DNA of 64,000 nt from Mycobacterium sp. 852013-50091_SCH5140682 (GTDB lineage: Bacteria > Actinomycetota > Actinomycetes > Mycobacteriales > Mycobacteriaceae). Position numbers and translations under genes: made by a program. Positions 55,269 through 64,000 of this stretch are shown here, one piece after another. Under the pieces are notes generated by a model. That model saw only the letters and a list, made by a program, of their open reading frames with translations. It made no database searches and was not told where the DNA came from. Numbering within the stretch: the first letter of the stretch is position 1; each line of letters opens with the position of its first letter. Where the stretch lies: the NCBI RefSeq assembly GCF_001665685.1, contig NZ_LZTB01000038.1, forward strand, positions 62,001 through 126,000, given 5' to 3'.

Positions 55269-56618
55269 TCAGAACAGTAGTTGGCCGATCGTGTAGATGA
55301 TCAGTCCCGCCAGCGCACCTACCACGGTGCCATTGATCCGGATGAATTGCAGGTCACGACCCACATGGAGTTCGATGCGGCGGCTCGCCTCGTCGGCGTC
55401 CCAGCGCTCGATGGTCTCCGTGATGATCGCTGTGATCTCCGTCCCATACTCGCCGACCAGGTGTTTTGCGGCCCGCACGATCCAGTTGTCCACCTTGTCG
55501 CGCAGGTCTGCGTCGTCGCGCAGCGACTCCCCGATGCGCATGATCGAGTCCGCGATCCGGGTCCGCAGCGCCGACGACGGATCGTCGACCGACTCCCCGA
55601 TGATGCGTTTGGCCGCGCTCCACGCGGTCTCGGCGGCGCGGGCCACCTCGTCGCGGGCCATGATCTGCTCTTTGACGTTCTCGGCACGCTGGATCGTGGC
55701 GTCGTCGTTCTGCAGGTCGTCGGCGAACTCGAACATGAAGCGCGTGGCCGACCGGCGCAGTTCGTGGTCGGGATTACGCCGCACCTTGTCGGTGAAATCC
55801 ATCAGCTCTCGATGGATCCGGTCGCCGACCAGATGGTCGACCCACCGCGGCGACCAGGTCGGAGAGTCGCGTTCGATCACCCGCTCGATGACCTCACCGG
55901 CGTTGAGCGACCACTGGAACGCACGGTCGCACAACAGCTGGATCAGCGCCTCCTGTCGACCCTCGGCCAGCAGCGTGGCCAGCACGCGACCGATCGGCGG
56001 GCCCCACTTGGGCTCGGCGATGCGCTTGACGATCATCCGGTCCAGCACGTGCTGCACGTCTTCGTCGCGCAACAACTCCACCCCGACCCGCAGCACGGTC
56101 GCACTCTCCGAGGCCACGCGCTCGGCATGGGAACGATCACTGAGCCATTTGCCGAGCCGGCCCGCGATCTCGGCGTCGCGCACTTTGGTCTCGATGACCT
56201 GCGGTGACATGAAGTTCTCCCGCACGAACGTGCCGAGCCCTTCGCCGAGCTGATCTTTCTTGCGCTTGATGATCGCGGTGTGCGGGATCGGGATGCCCAG
56301 CGGATGCCGGAACAGTGCCGTGACGGCAAACCAGTCGGCCAGCGCGCCCACCATGCCCGCCTCGGCGGCCGCGCGCACATATCCGACCCAGGGCGGCGCC
56401 GCGGCGCCGCGGGACTCTGCCCAGGTGCACACCAGATAGACCACAGTGGCGCCCAGCAGAAAGCCGAGCGCGACAGCCTTCATCCGCCGCAAACCGCGCC
56501 GCCGCTCGGCATCGGCCGTCGGATCGGCCCCGGCCAGGGTCTCGGCGAAACTCGCTCGCGGAGCAGGAAGCGCACGCAAACCTGCTTCGGATCTATGTGC
56601 CACGCCTCCATCATCCAC
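55269..56618 (-). CDS. DUF445 membrane protein
   Basis: 449 residues. Hydrophobic segments lie near the N-terminus (AVALGFLLGATVVYLVCTWA; GMVGALADWFAVTALF). The DWFAVTALFRHPLGIPIPHT motif is the DUF445/YjiN signature. Amphipathic helices fill the middle and the last 25 residues form a second anchor (VVGALAGLIIYTIGQLLF). It lies at the Rv0473 position. Function unknown. GTG at 56618, divergent from the TetR gene. Confidence 0.86.
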   Translation of the reverse strand: MDDGGVAHRSEAGLRALPAPRASFAETLAGADPTADAERRRGLRRMKAVALGFLLGATVVYLVCTWAESRGAAAPPWVGYVRAAAEAGMVGALADWFAVTALFRHPLGIPIPHTAIIKRKKDQLGEGLGTFVRENFMSPQVIETKVRDAEIAGRLGKWLSDRSHAERVASESATVLRVGVELLRDEDVQHVLDRMIVKRIAEPKWGPPIGRVLATLLAEGRQEALIQLLCDRAFQWSLNAGEVIERVIERDSPTWSPRWVDHLVGDRIHRELMDFTDKVRRNPDHELRRSATRFMFEFADDLQNDDATIQRAENVKEQIMARDEVARAAETAWSAAKRIIGESVDDPSSALRTRIADSIMRIGESLRDDADLRDKVDNWIVRAAKHLVGEYGTEITAIITETIERWDADEASRRIELHVGRDLQFIRINGTVVGALAGLIIYTIGQLLF

Positions 56619-56709
56619 AAAGGCATGCCCGAGGGCTCGGTCCCAGGGGCCGGAGGGGGTTGTTTCGCCGTACTATCAAGTGGAACTAGGGAATGGGACT
56701 ACCGCGACA

Positions 56710-57402
56710 GTGGCACAGCAGACTCCGCCGGCGACGGTGAAGACCGATGGGCGAAAGCGGCGCTGGCACCAACACAAGGTGGAGCGACGCAATGAGCTGG
56801 TAGACGGCACCCTCGAGGCCATCCGCCGGCTCGGCAGCAACGTCAGCATGGACGAGATCGCGGCCGAAATCGGCGTCTCGAAGACAGTGCTCTACCGGTA
56901 TTTCGTCGACAAGAACGACCTCACCACCGCCGTGATGATGCGGTTCGCGCAGACCACGCTGATCCCCAACATGGCCGCGGCGCTGACATCGAACCTCGAC
57001 GGTTTCGACCTCACCCGCGAGATCATCAAGGTCTACGTCGAGACGGTGGCCGCCGAACCCGAGCCCTACCAATTCGTCATGACCAGCAACTCGGCGAGCA
57101 AGAGCAAAGCGGTCGCCGATTCCGAGCAGATCATCGCGCGCATGCTCGCGGTGATGCTGCGCCGCCGCATGGCCGACGTGGGAATGGACACCGGCGGCGC
57201 CGAGGCGTGGGCGTTCCACACCGTCGGCGGCGTGCAGCTGGCCACCCACTCCTGGATGTCGAACCCCCGAATGACCTCCGATGAGCTCATCGACTACCTG
57301 ACGATGCTCTCGTGGAACGCGCTGTGCGGCATCGTCGAGGTCGGCGGTTCGCTGGAGAAATTCAACTCGCAGCCGCATCCTTCCCCGGTATTGCCGCCGT
57401 AG
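56710..57402 (+). CDS. TetR-family regulator (Rv0472c-like)
   Basis: 230 residues. DNA-binding domain with LVDGTLEAIRRLGSNVSMDE, IAAEIGVSKTVLYRYF and VDKNDLTTAVMMRF. The C-terminal domain is mostly helical. Divergent from the DUF445 gene with fewer than 100 bases between, so it may regulate it. GTG start at 56710; the ribosome site is weak, so a leaderless message is possible. Target unknown. Confidence 0.87.
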   Translation: MAQQTPPATVKTDGRKRRWHQHKVERRNELVDGTLEAIRRLGSNVSMDEIAAEIGVSKTVLYRYFVDKNDLTTAVMMRFAQTTLIPNMAAALTSNLDGFDLTREIIKVYVETVAAEPEPYQFVMTSNSASKSKAVADSEQIIARMLAVMLRRRMADVGMDTGGAEAWAFHTVGGVQLATHSWMSNPRMTSDELIDYLTMLSWNALCGIVEVGGSLEKFNSQPHPSPVLPP

Positions 57403-57419
57403 CTGCTTGACTAGGCCGC

Positions 57420-58298
57420 GTGAGCAGCAGCGACAAGTCCGATGACGATCTGCCGGCGCAGTGGAGCCACGAGCCACACCACCATCTGGAGTTCCGGCCC
57501 GGCGAGAAGGTCGTCGACATCGATCCCGACGCCACACCGGGATTCACCGGCTCCAAGAGCGACGCCCCCGAACTTCAGGCCGAGCGCAACACCCGGTTCG
57601 CGGGTCTGCAGGAGATGCTGTACGCGGGCAGCCGCGCCGGCGACACCCGCTCACTGCTGCTGGTGTTACAGGGCATGGACACCGCAGGCAAGGGCGGAAT
57701 CGTCAAACACGTTGTGGGAGCAGGCAATCCGCAGGGCATCAGGTATGCCAGCTTCGGAAAGCCGACCGAGGAGGAGCTGGCGCACCACTACCTGTGGCGG
57801 ATCCGCAAGGCCCTGCCGCCCGCCGGGCACATCGGCGTGTTCGACCGGTCGCACTACGAGGACGTGCTGATCGTCCGCGTGCACAACCTGGTACCGCCCG
57901 ACGTCTGGGAAGCCCGCTACGACGAGATCAACGCGTTCGAGAAAGAGCTGGTCGACTCCGGCACCAAGATCGTCAAAGTCGCGATGTTCGTCTCCCTCGA
58001 CGAGCAGAAGCGGCGGCTGGCCGAACGCCTGGACCGCCCCGACAAGTTCTGGAAATACAACCCGGGCGATATCGACGAACGCATGCTCTGGCCGCAGTAC
58101 CAGGAGGCCTACCAGGCGATGCTGGACCGGACGTCGACCGACTACGCGCCGTGGCACATCGTGCCCTGCAACCGTAAGTGGTACAGCCGGCTGGCCATCC
58201 TCGAGCTTCTCATCGAGGCTCTCAAGGAGTTCGACTTGTCCTGGCCCCCAGCCGATTTCGATGTCGAAGCGGAAAAGCGCAGGCTCGCCTCGGCGTGA
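57420..58298 (+). CDS. ppk2: Polyphosphate kinase 2 family protein
   Basis: 292 residues, one PPK2 domain. Walker A GMDTAGKGG (85-93), GFDR-like lid FGKPTEEELAHHYLWR, and Walker B VFDRSHYED (140-148). The C-terminal APWHIVPCNRKWYSRLA binds the nucleotide. It moves phosphate between polyphosphate and nucleotides; mycobacterial PPK2 enzymes favour GDP/ADP phosphorylation. GTG at 57420 lies 17 bases after the TetR gene, so they are probably co-transcribed. Followed by the palindromic repeat. Confidence 0.93.
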   Translation: MSSSDKSDDDLPAQWSHEPHHHLEFRPGEKVVDIDPDATPGFTGSKSDAPELQAERNTRFAGLQEMLYAGSRAGDTRSLLLVLQGMDTAGKGGIVKHVVGAGNPQGIRYASFGKPTEEELAHHYLWRIRKALPPAGHIGVFDRSHYEDVLIVRVHNLVPPDVWEARYDEINAFEKELVDSGTKIVKVAMFVSLDEQKRRLAERLDRPDKFWKYNPGDIDERMLWPQYQEAYQAMLDRTSTDYAPWHIVPCNRKWYSRLAILELLIEALKEFDLSWPPADFDVEAEKRRLASA

Positions 58299-58306
58299 GC
58301 ATTCCC

Positions 58307-58378
58307 TAGATGCGCCGAGACTACGGTTTTTGGCGCGAAATCCGAGAAATCGCGCCAAAAACCGTAGTGTCGCCGAAG
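58307..58378. repeat. 72-bp palindromic repeat, left copy (flanks DUF559 gene)
   Basis: It has a 19-bp perfect inverted repeat (58320-58338 with 58350-58368), reading ACTACGGTTTTTGGCGCGA, and an 11-base loop. It matches the right copy at 65 of 72 positions. It sits between the ppk2 stop and the DUF559 gene. Confidence 0.95.
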
Positions 58379-58430
58379 TGGAACCGGGTGTGCGCCCGCT
58401 GCGTCGAATATCGGTGTGGGGGACATCATC

Positions 58431-59273
58431 ATGGCGACCGAGGCACTCGCCGTCGGGGCCGTCAGCCGGTACGCGCTTCAGACCAGGTACCGCAAGCTTC
58501 ACCAAAACGTCTATGTACCTGCGGATTTCACGCTCGATGCGCCGTCAAGGGCCGTTGCCGCATGGTTGTGGTCCGGCCGCAGCGCAACCCTGGCCGGATA
58601 TTCCGCGGCAGCAGTCCTCGGCAGCAAGTGGCTCCCCGACGACGCACCCGCCGAGCTTGCACGCATCCGGCACCCGTCGCCACCGGGCATCCTGATCCAC
58701 ACCGGTGCCATCGCTGACGACGAGGTCGACGTCGTCGACGGCATGACCTGCACCAGCGTCGCCCGCACCTGCTACGACATCGGGCGACGACGACCACTCG
58801 ACACCGCGATCATCCAGATCGATGCGCTGCTCAACGTGACCAACATCGGGACGGACCGGGTCCATGACAGCGCGAAGCGCTATCCGGGCGCCCGTGGCAT
58901 CCGACGGTTGCGCAGCGCACTCGATCTTGCCGACCCCGGCGCCGAATCCCCCCAAGAAACCCGGCTGCGTCTCCTTCTGGTCCGCGGCGGAGTCCCTCGT
59001 CCCGTCACTCAGATCCCCGTGGCAGACGAGCGGGGACGGGTGCGCCGGCGGATCGATATGGGCTGGCCGCAGTGGAAGGTCGGCGTCGAGTACGACGGAG
59101 AACAGCACTGGACGAACCCCGAGGACCATGAGAACGACATCGTCCGGTTGGAATTTCTGGCCTCCCGCCGCTGGACGATCGTCCGGGTGAGCGCCAGGCA
59201 ACTCCGATACCGAGGACCCGAAGTCGTCGCCCGCACCTGGGATGCGCTGTATCGAGCGGGGTACCCCCACTAA
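58431..59273 (+). CDS. AbiEi-like N-terminal domain fused to DUF559 endonuclease-like domain
   Basis: 280 residues. The N-terminal part resembles AbiEi-type antitoxins (LQTRYRKLHQNVYVPADF; ATLAGYSAAAVLG). The C-terminal domain, about 172-275, is DUF559, related to Vsr/restriction-endonuclease folds: SPQETRLRLLL (Glu176), Asp209, then VGVEYDGEQHW (Glu220, Asp222, His226) and RRWTIVRVSARQL. The acidic and His residues suggest a metal-dependent nuclease. ATG at 58431 with GGGGGA upstream; its TAA stop lies inside the right 72-bp repeat. No adjacent toxin. Absent from the M. tuberculosis order, so likely acquired. Confidence 0.82.
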   Translation: MATEALAVGAVSRYALQTRYRKLHQNVYVPADFTLDAPSRAVAAWLWSGRSATLAGYSAAAVLGSKWLPDDAPAELARIRHPSPPGILIHTGAIADDEVDVVDGMTCTSVARTCYDIGRRRPLDTAIIQIDALLNVTNIGTDRVHDSAKRYPGARGIRRLRSALDLADPGAESPQETRLRLLLVRGGVPRPVTQIPVADERGRVRRRIDMGWPQWKVGVEYDGEQHWTNPEDHENDIVRLEFLASRRWTIVRVSARQLRYRGPEVVARTWDALYRAGYPH

Positions 59274-59342
59274 ATGCGCCGGCACTACGGTTTTTGGCGC
59301 GAAATCCGGGAAATCGCGCCAAAAACCGTAGCCTCGGCGAAG
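59271..59342. repeat. 72-bp palindromic repeat, right copy (flanks DUF559 gene)
   Basis: Same unit as 58307-58378 with 7 differences. The perfect stem is 18 bp (59285-59302 with 59314-59331), with an 11-base loop. It starts at the TAA stop of the DUF559 gene and ends 8 bases before the umaA stop, so it lies between convergent genes. Confidence 0.95.
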
Positions 59343-59349
59343 AAGTGAC

Positions 59350-61229
<1,880 letters not shown>

Positions 61230-61263
61230 GACTTCACTTTCGTCTCAGTATCCGGACATGCGA

Positions 61264-61296
61264 CAGGCCCCGCCCAAGAATTCTGAGCGGGGCCTG
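61264..61296. terminator. GC-rich hairpin between icl1 and fadB2
   Basis: CAGGCCCCGC (61264-61273) pairs perfectly with GCGGGGCCTG (61287-61296) around a 13-base loop. It follows the icl1 stop on the minus strand. There is no U tract, so it may instead stabilise the icl1 message or cause partial termination. Confidence 0.5.
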
Positions 61297-61330
61297 CGCT
61301 GTCAACTTCTAGCGACCGAAGATCAGTGGC

Positions 61331-62617
61331 TCAGTGGAACTGACCCTCTTCGGTGGAACCGGCCAGCGCGGTGGTCGAGCTGGTCGGGTCAACGGTGGTG
61401 GCGATCCGGTCGAAGTAGCCGGCGCCGACCTCGCGCTGGTGTTTGGTGGCGGTGTAGCCACGCTCCTCGGCGGCGAACTCGCGCTCCTGCAGCTCGACGT
61501 AGGCGGTCATCTGGTTGCGGGCGTAGCCGTGGGCCAGATCGAACATCGAGTAGTTCAGGGCGTGGAAGCCGGCCAGCGTGATGAACTGGAACTTGAAGCC
61601 CATCGCGCCGAGCTCCTTCTGGAACTTCGCGATGGTCGCGTCGTCCAGGTGCTTGCGCCAGTTGAACGACGGCGAGCAGTTGTAGGCCAGCATCTGGTCG
61701 GGGAATTCGCTCTTGACGCCCTCGGCGAACTTCTTGGCCAGCTCCAGGTCCGGGGTGCCTGTCTCCATCCAGATCAGGTCGGAGTACGGCGCGTAGGCCT
61801 TGGCGCGGGCGATGCAGGGCTCCAGGCCGTTCTTGACCCGGTAGAAGCCCTCGGCGGTGCGCTCGCCGGTGATGAAGGGGCGGTCGCGCTCGTCGACATC
61901 GCTGGTGATCAGGGTGGCGGCCTCGGCGTCGGTGCGGGCGATGACGACGGTCGGCACGTCGGCGACGTCGGCGGCCAGGCGAGCCGAGGTCAGGGTGCGG
62001 ATGTGCTGCTGGGTGGGGATGAGCACCTTGCCACCGAGGTGGCCGCACTTCTTCTCCGAGGCCAGCTGGTCTTCCCAGTGCGAACCGGCGACACCGGCGG
62101 CGATCATGGCCTTCTGCAGCTCGTAGACGTTGAGCGCACCACCGAAGCCTGCCTCACCGTCGGCGACGATCGGGGCGAGCCAGTTCTCGACGGAGGTGTC
62201 GCCCTCGACCTTGGCGATCTCGTCGGCGCGCAGCAGCGCGTTGTTGATGCGGCGGACGACCTGCGGCACCGAGTTGGCCGGGTACAGGCTCTGGTCAGGG
62301 TAGGTGTGGCCGGAGAGGTTGGCGTCACCGGCGACCTGCCAACCCGACAGGTAGATGGCCTTGAGGCCCGCGCGGACCTGCTGGACGGCCATGTTGCCGG
62401 TCAGCGCGCCGAGCGCGTTGACGAAGTCCATGTTGTGGAGCTGGTCCCAGAGCACCTCGGCGCCACGGCGGGCCAGGGTGGCCTCCTCGACGACGTGACC
62501 CTGCAGCGCGACGACGTCTTCCGGGGTGTAGGTGCGGGTGATGCCCTTCCAGCGGGGGTTGTGATCCCAGTCGTGCTGGATCTGTTCCGGTGACTTGGGG
62601 GTGCCCACGGTCGACAT
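61331..62617 (-). CDS. icl1: Isocitrate lyase (ICL1)
   Basis: 428 residues, short bacterial type. The catalytic loop is KKCGHLGGK with Cys191. Other active-site parts are [16 protein letters not shown] and [15 protein letters not shown]. It cleaves isocitrate to glyoxylate and succinate and also acts in the methylcitrate cycle. AAGGAGCAGTCCT before the ATG is a good ribosome site. Regulator RamB starts about 1.2 kb away on the other strand, and RamB-like words lie upstream of this gene. Confidence 0.97.
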   Translation of the reverse strand: MSTVGTPKSPEQIQHDWDHNPRWKGITRTYTPEDVVALQGHVVEEATLARRGAEVLWDQLHNMDFVNALGALTGNMAVQQVRAGLKAIYLSGWQVAGDANLSGHTYPDQSLYPANSVPQVVRRINNALLRADEIAKVEGDTSVENWLAPIVADGEAGFGGALNVYELQKAMIAAGVAGSHWEDQLASEKKCGHLGGKVLIPTQQHIRTLTSARLAADVADVPTVVIARTDAEAATLITSDVDERDRPFITGERTAEGFYRVKNGLEPCIARAKAYAPYSDLIWMETGTPDLELAKKFAEGVKSEFPDQMLAYNCSPSFNWRKHLDDATIAKFQKELGAMGFKFQFITLAGFHALNYSMFDLAHGYARNQMTAYVELQEREFAAEERGYTATKHQREVGAGYFDRIATTVDPTSSTTALAGSTEEGQFH

Positions 62618-62764
62618 AGGACTGCTCCTTCGGTTTTAAGACGCTGCGACCGCCTTCGATCTTGTTAACGTCGCAGCAGCTTCACTGATGTGCTAATCCG
62701 ACGATGACACAGCCCATATCCGCAGGTCCACCTGTTTCAATTGCCAATTTTCGCCAAATGGCAG

Positions 62765-62788
62765 CGTTAACTTGCGAAGTTTGCGAAG
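62765..62788. promoter_or_regulatory. Candidate RamB sites upstream of icl1
   Basis: Two direct TTGCGAAG words at 62772-62779 and 62781-62788, within AACTTGCGAAGTTTGCGAAG, recall the RamB consensus (AACTTTGCAAA-like). A third weaker match, AATTTTCGCCAAA, lies near 62745-62757. The spacing places them about 155-170 bases upstream of the icl1 start. RamB binding to icl1 promoters is known; this site is inferred. Confidence 0.45.
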
Positions 62789-62876
62789 AAATATGATGGC
62801 TGTACCGGTTCAGAAGCTACCCAGCAGTAACCGATTTGCGCAGGTCAGTACGCCCGTACTGTTAAACCTGGGGTGA

Positions 62877-63698
62877 TCAGAGGGAGAACAGTGCGGCGAT
62901 GGCTTTGGCCTCGTCGCCGACCACATATGTGAGCGTTATAACAGTCCGATCGGACAGCTCCGGACCGAACTTGTCCGTCGCCCCCGCCGGGTACACGTGC
63001 GAGAGGATCTCCAGCTTCTCGCCGAGAGCCACCGTCGCATCGTGCTCGATGGCCACCCGCAGCGGTCCGGCGAGCAGCTCCGGGTGGGAGTACAGGTAGT
63101 CCTCGATGACGGTCCAGTAGACCGAGTTGTTCATGTGGTCGAAGAGGTCGATGTCCGACACGCGGACCGGATACTCCTTGATCTCGACCGCGTCCTCGCG
63201 GCTGCCCGGCTTCAAGTAGGGCTTCCACCGCAGCCGGGATTCGTCCGTGGTCCGGCGCAGACCTTCGAGGAAGTCGTCGGAGATGCGGGCGGGCCCCTGG
63301 GTCTCGCGGTTGATGTTGATCCAGAACGCCTCGGATTCCATGAGGCCGCCTTTGCGGCCGTCGATGCGCACCCGCATCTCACACCACCGGTTCGAGGTCC
63401 CCGAACACCAACGCCGCATCCGCAGCATGTCCTGGAACTCGACAGGACGGATGAGGTCGATCATGGTCCGCCGGACGATCCACAGCGGGTGGGTCTCCTC
63501 GAAGCCCATCTCCCGCAGCTGATCGGATCCGACGTCCTGGATGTGGCGGCACGCGGCGTCGAACCGGAGCCGGCCCACCCGGTCGATGTCGCCGACCCGC
63601 AGTGGCCACTCCCGGTCGAAGACGTCGGGATGCGGATCCGGTACCGGCATCATGACTTTGCCCAGTCCGGCCGTCGGCTTGTCTGCGGAACCCGTCAT
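62877..63698 (-). CDS. Acyl-ACP thioesterase family protein (Rv0466-like)
   Basis: 273 residues, two hot-dog halves. The N-terminal half has [20 protein letters not shown] and the [20 protein letters not shown] strand, the C-terminal half [20 protein letters not shown] and [11 protein letters not shown]. The [10 protein letters not shown] motif supplies catalytic Asp and Asn/His of FatA-type enzymes. It releases fatty acids from ACP or CoA. ATG at 63698 with GGGGAGATCG upstream. Divergent from ramB. Confidence 0.86.
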   Translation of the reverse strand: MTGSADKPTAGLGKVMMPVPDPHPDVFDREWPLRVGDIDRVGRLRFDAACRHIQDVGSDQLREMGFEETHPLWIVRRTMIDLIRPVEFQDMLRMRRWCSGTSNRWCEMRVRIDGRKGGLMESEAFWININRETQGPARISDDFLEGLRRTTDESRLRWKPYLKPGSREDAVEIKEYPVRVSDIDLFDHMNNSVYWTVIEDYLYSHPELLAGPLRVAIEHDATVALGEKLEILSHVYPAGATDKFGPELSDRTVITLTYVVGDEAKAIAALFSL

Positions 63699-63815
63699 CT
63701 CGATCTCCCCAATCGCTCGTCCAGACCGATCATGCCAGGCACCCCGGGGCAGTCCCAACGACCGTTCTGCCAAGAATGCGAAGACGGGCTTCACAGCGTT
63801 GTTACGCTGTTTGAC

Positions 63816-64000
63816 GTGGCAAAAACCTTCGTCGGCTCGCGGGTACGGCAACTGCGCAGCGAACGCGGTTTCAGCCAGGCCGCACTGGCGCAGATGCTCG
63901 ACATCTCCCCCAGCTACCTGAACCAGATCGAGCATGACGTGCGGCCGCTGACGGTGGCGGTGTTGCTGCGCATCACCGAGGTGTTCGGTGTCGATGCCAC
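63816..64000 (+). CDS. ramB: RamB-type regulator of acetate/glyoxylate metabolism (cut by window edge)
   Basis: The first 61 codons are visible. [20 protein letters not shown], then [19 protein letters not shown] and [19 protein letters not shown] form an XRE helix-turn-helix identical in pattern to mycobacterial RamB. Members also have an IrrE-like peptidase and DUF2083 C-terminus, not visible here. GTG start at 63816. RamB represses icl1 on glucose. Its placement next to icl1 agrees. Confidence 0.93.
   Translation, partial: MAKTFVGSRVRQLRSERGFSQAALAQMLDISPSYLNQIEHDVRPLTVAVLLRITEVFGVDA

Noticed and set aside
58431-59273. Complete AbiE-type toxin-antitoxin pair
   Set aside because: Only the antitoxin-like N-terminal domain is present, fused to DUF559, and no AbiEii-like toxin gene is adjacent.

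Overview
This is a GC-rich (about 65-70%) window from a fast-growing mycobacterium of the Mycolicibacterium smegmatis type. The evidence is an icl1-fadB2-umaA block with ramB beside it, hbhA, mshA, senX3-regX3, hadD, serB1 and hemACDB. From about 24.5 kb to the right end the gene order follows, inverted, the Mycobacterium tuberculosis segment from ramB (Rv0465c) to hemB (Rv0512). Some M. tuberculosis genes are absent here (pcaA, cmaA2, mmpS2/mmpL2, Rv0488, Rv0492c-Rv0494). Starts are often GTG and many neighbours overlap by the 4-base ATGA/GTGA pattern. Locus names are recalled from synteny; no database was searched.

Left arm (1-13.2 kb), accessory metabolism. It holds the edge of a PucR-type regulator, an Hsp31/HchA-type DJ-1 protein, an MddA-like membrane methyltransferase and a 43-residue basic protein. 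Next comes an eight-gene minus-strand operon (10757 down to 2618): DeoR regulator, FGGY kinase, ABC sugar importer, short-chain dehydrogenase and BtpA/SgcQ TIM-barrel protein. The layout suggests polyol or rare-sugar catabolism with an unknown substrate. After it come a flavin-type oxidase family protein, a small acidic protein, and an MpaB-like oxygenase/TetR pair with a strong candidate operator.

Centre (13.3-24.5 kb), the most unusual part. A 1448-residue regulator (AAA ATPase, helical repeats, GAF, class III nucleotide cyclase) precedes a tightly coupled seven-gene operon. That operon encodes a protein that looks like an HK97-fold/encapsulin-type shell subunit, an isoprenyl diphosphate synthase, two small unknown proteins, a CrtC/lipocalin-like protein, an SCP2-like lipid-binding protein and a phytoene-desaturase/HpnE-like flavoprotein. 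The flavoprotein has a Pro-rich tail containing two copies of an LLTYLQAWR motif and an in-frame internal start behind a perfect Shine-Dalgarno. My inference is a possibly compartmentalised isoprenoid pathway under cyclic-nucleotide or ATPase control.

Right arm (24.5-64 kb), conserved mycobacterial core: membrane proteins and heme synthesis (hemB, hemD, hemC, hemA); serB1-like phosphatase, hadD, acyltransferase and GalE2-like genes; ribosomal protein bS22; a BldC-like HTH protein; proC; ppx; regX3-senX3; gpm1; mshA; a ROK regulator; an L,D-transpeptidase; murB; a nitrilase; an LmeA-like protein; deoC; hbhA and its XRE neighbour; ppk2; then umaA, fadB2, icl1, an acyl-ACP thioesterase and the start of ramB. 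Inserted between ppk2 and umaA is a DUF559/AbiEi-like gene bracketed by two nearly identical 72-bp palindromic repeats, a possible mobile or selfish unit. No tRNA, rRNA, CRISPR array or insertion sequence was seen. No stretch longer than about 260 bases lacks a gene.
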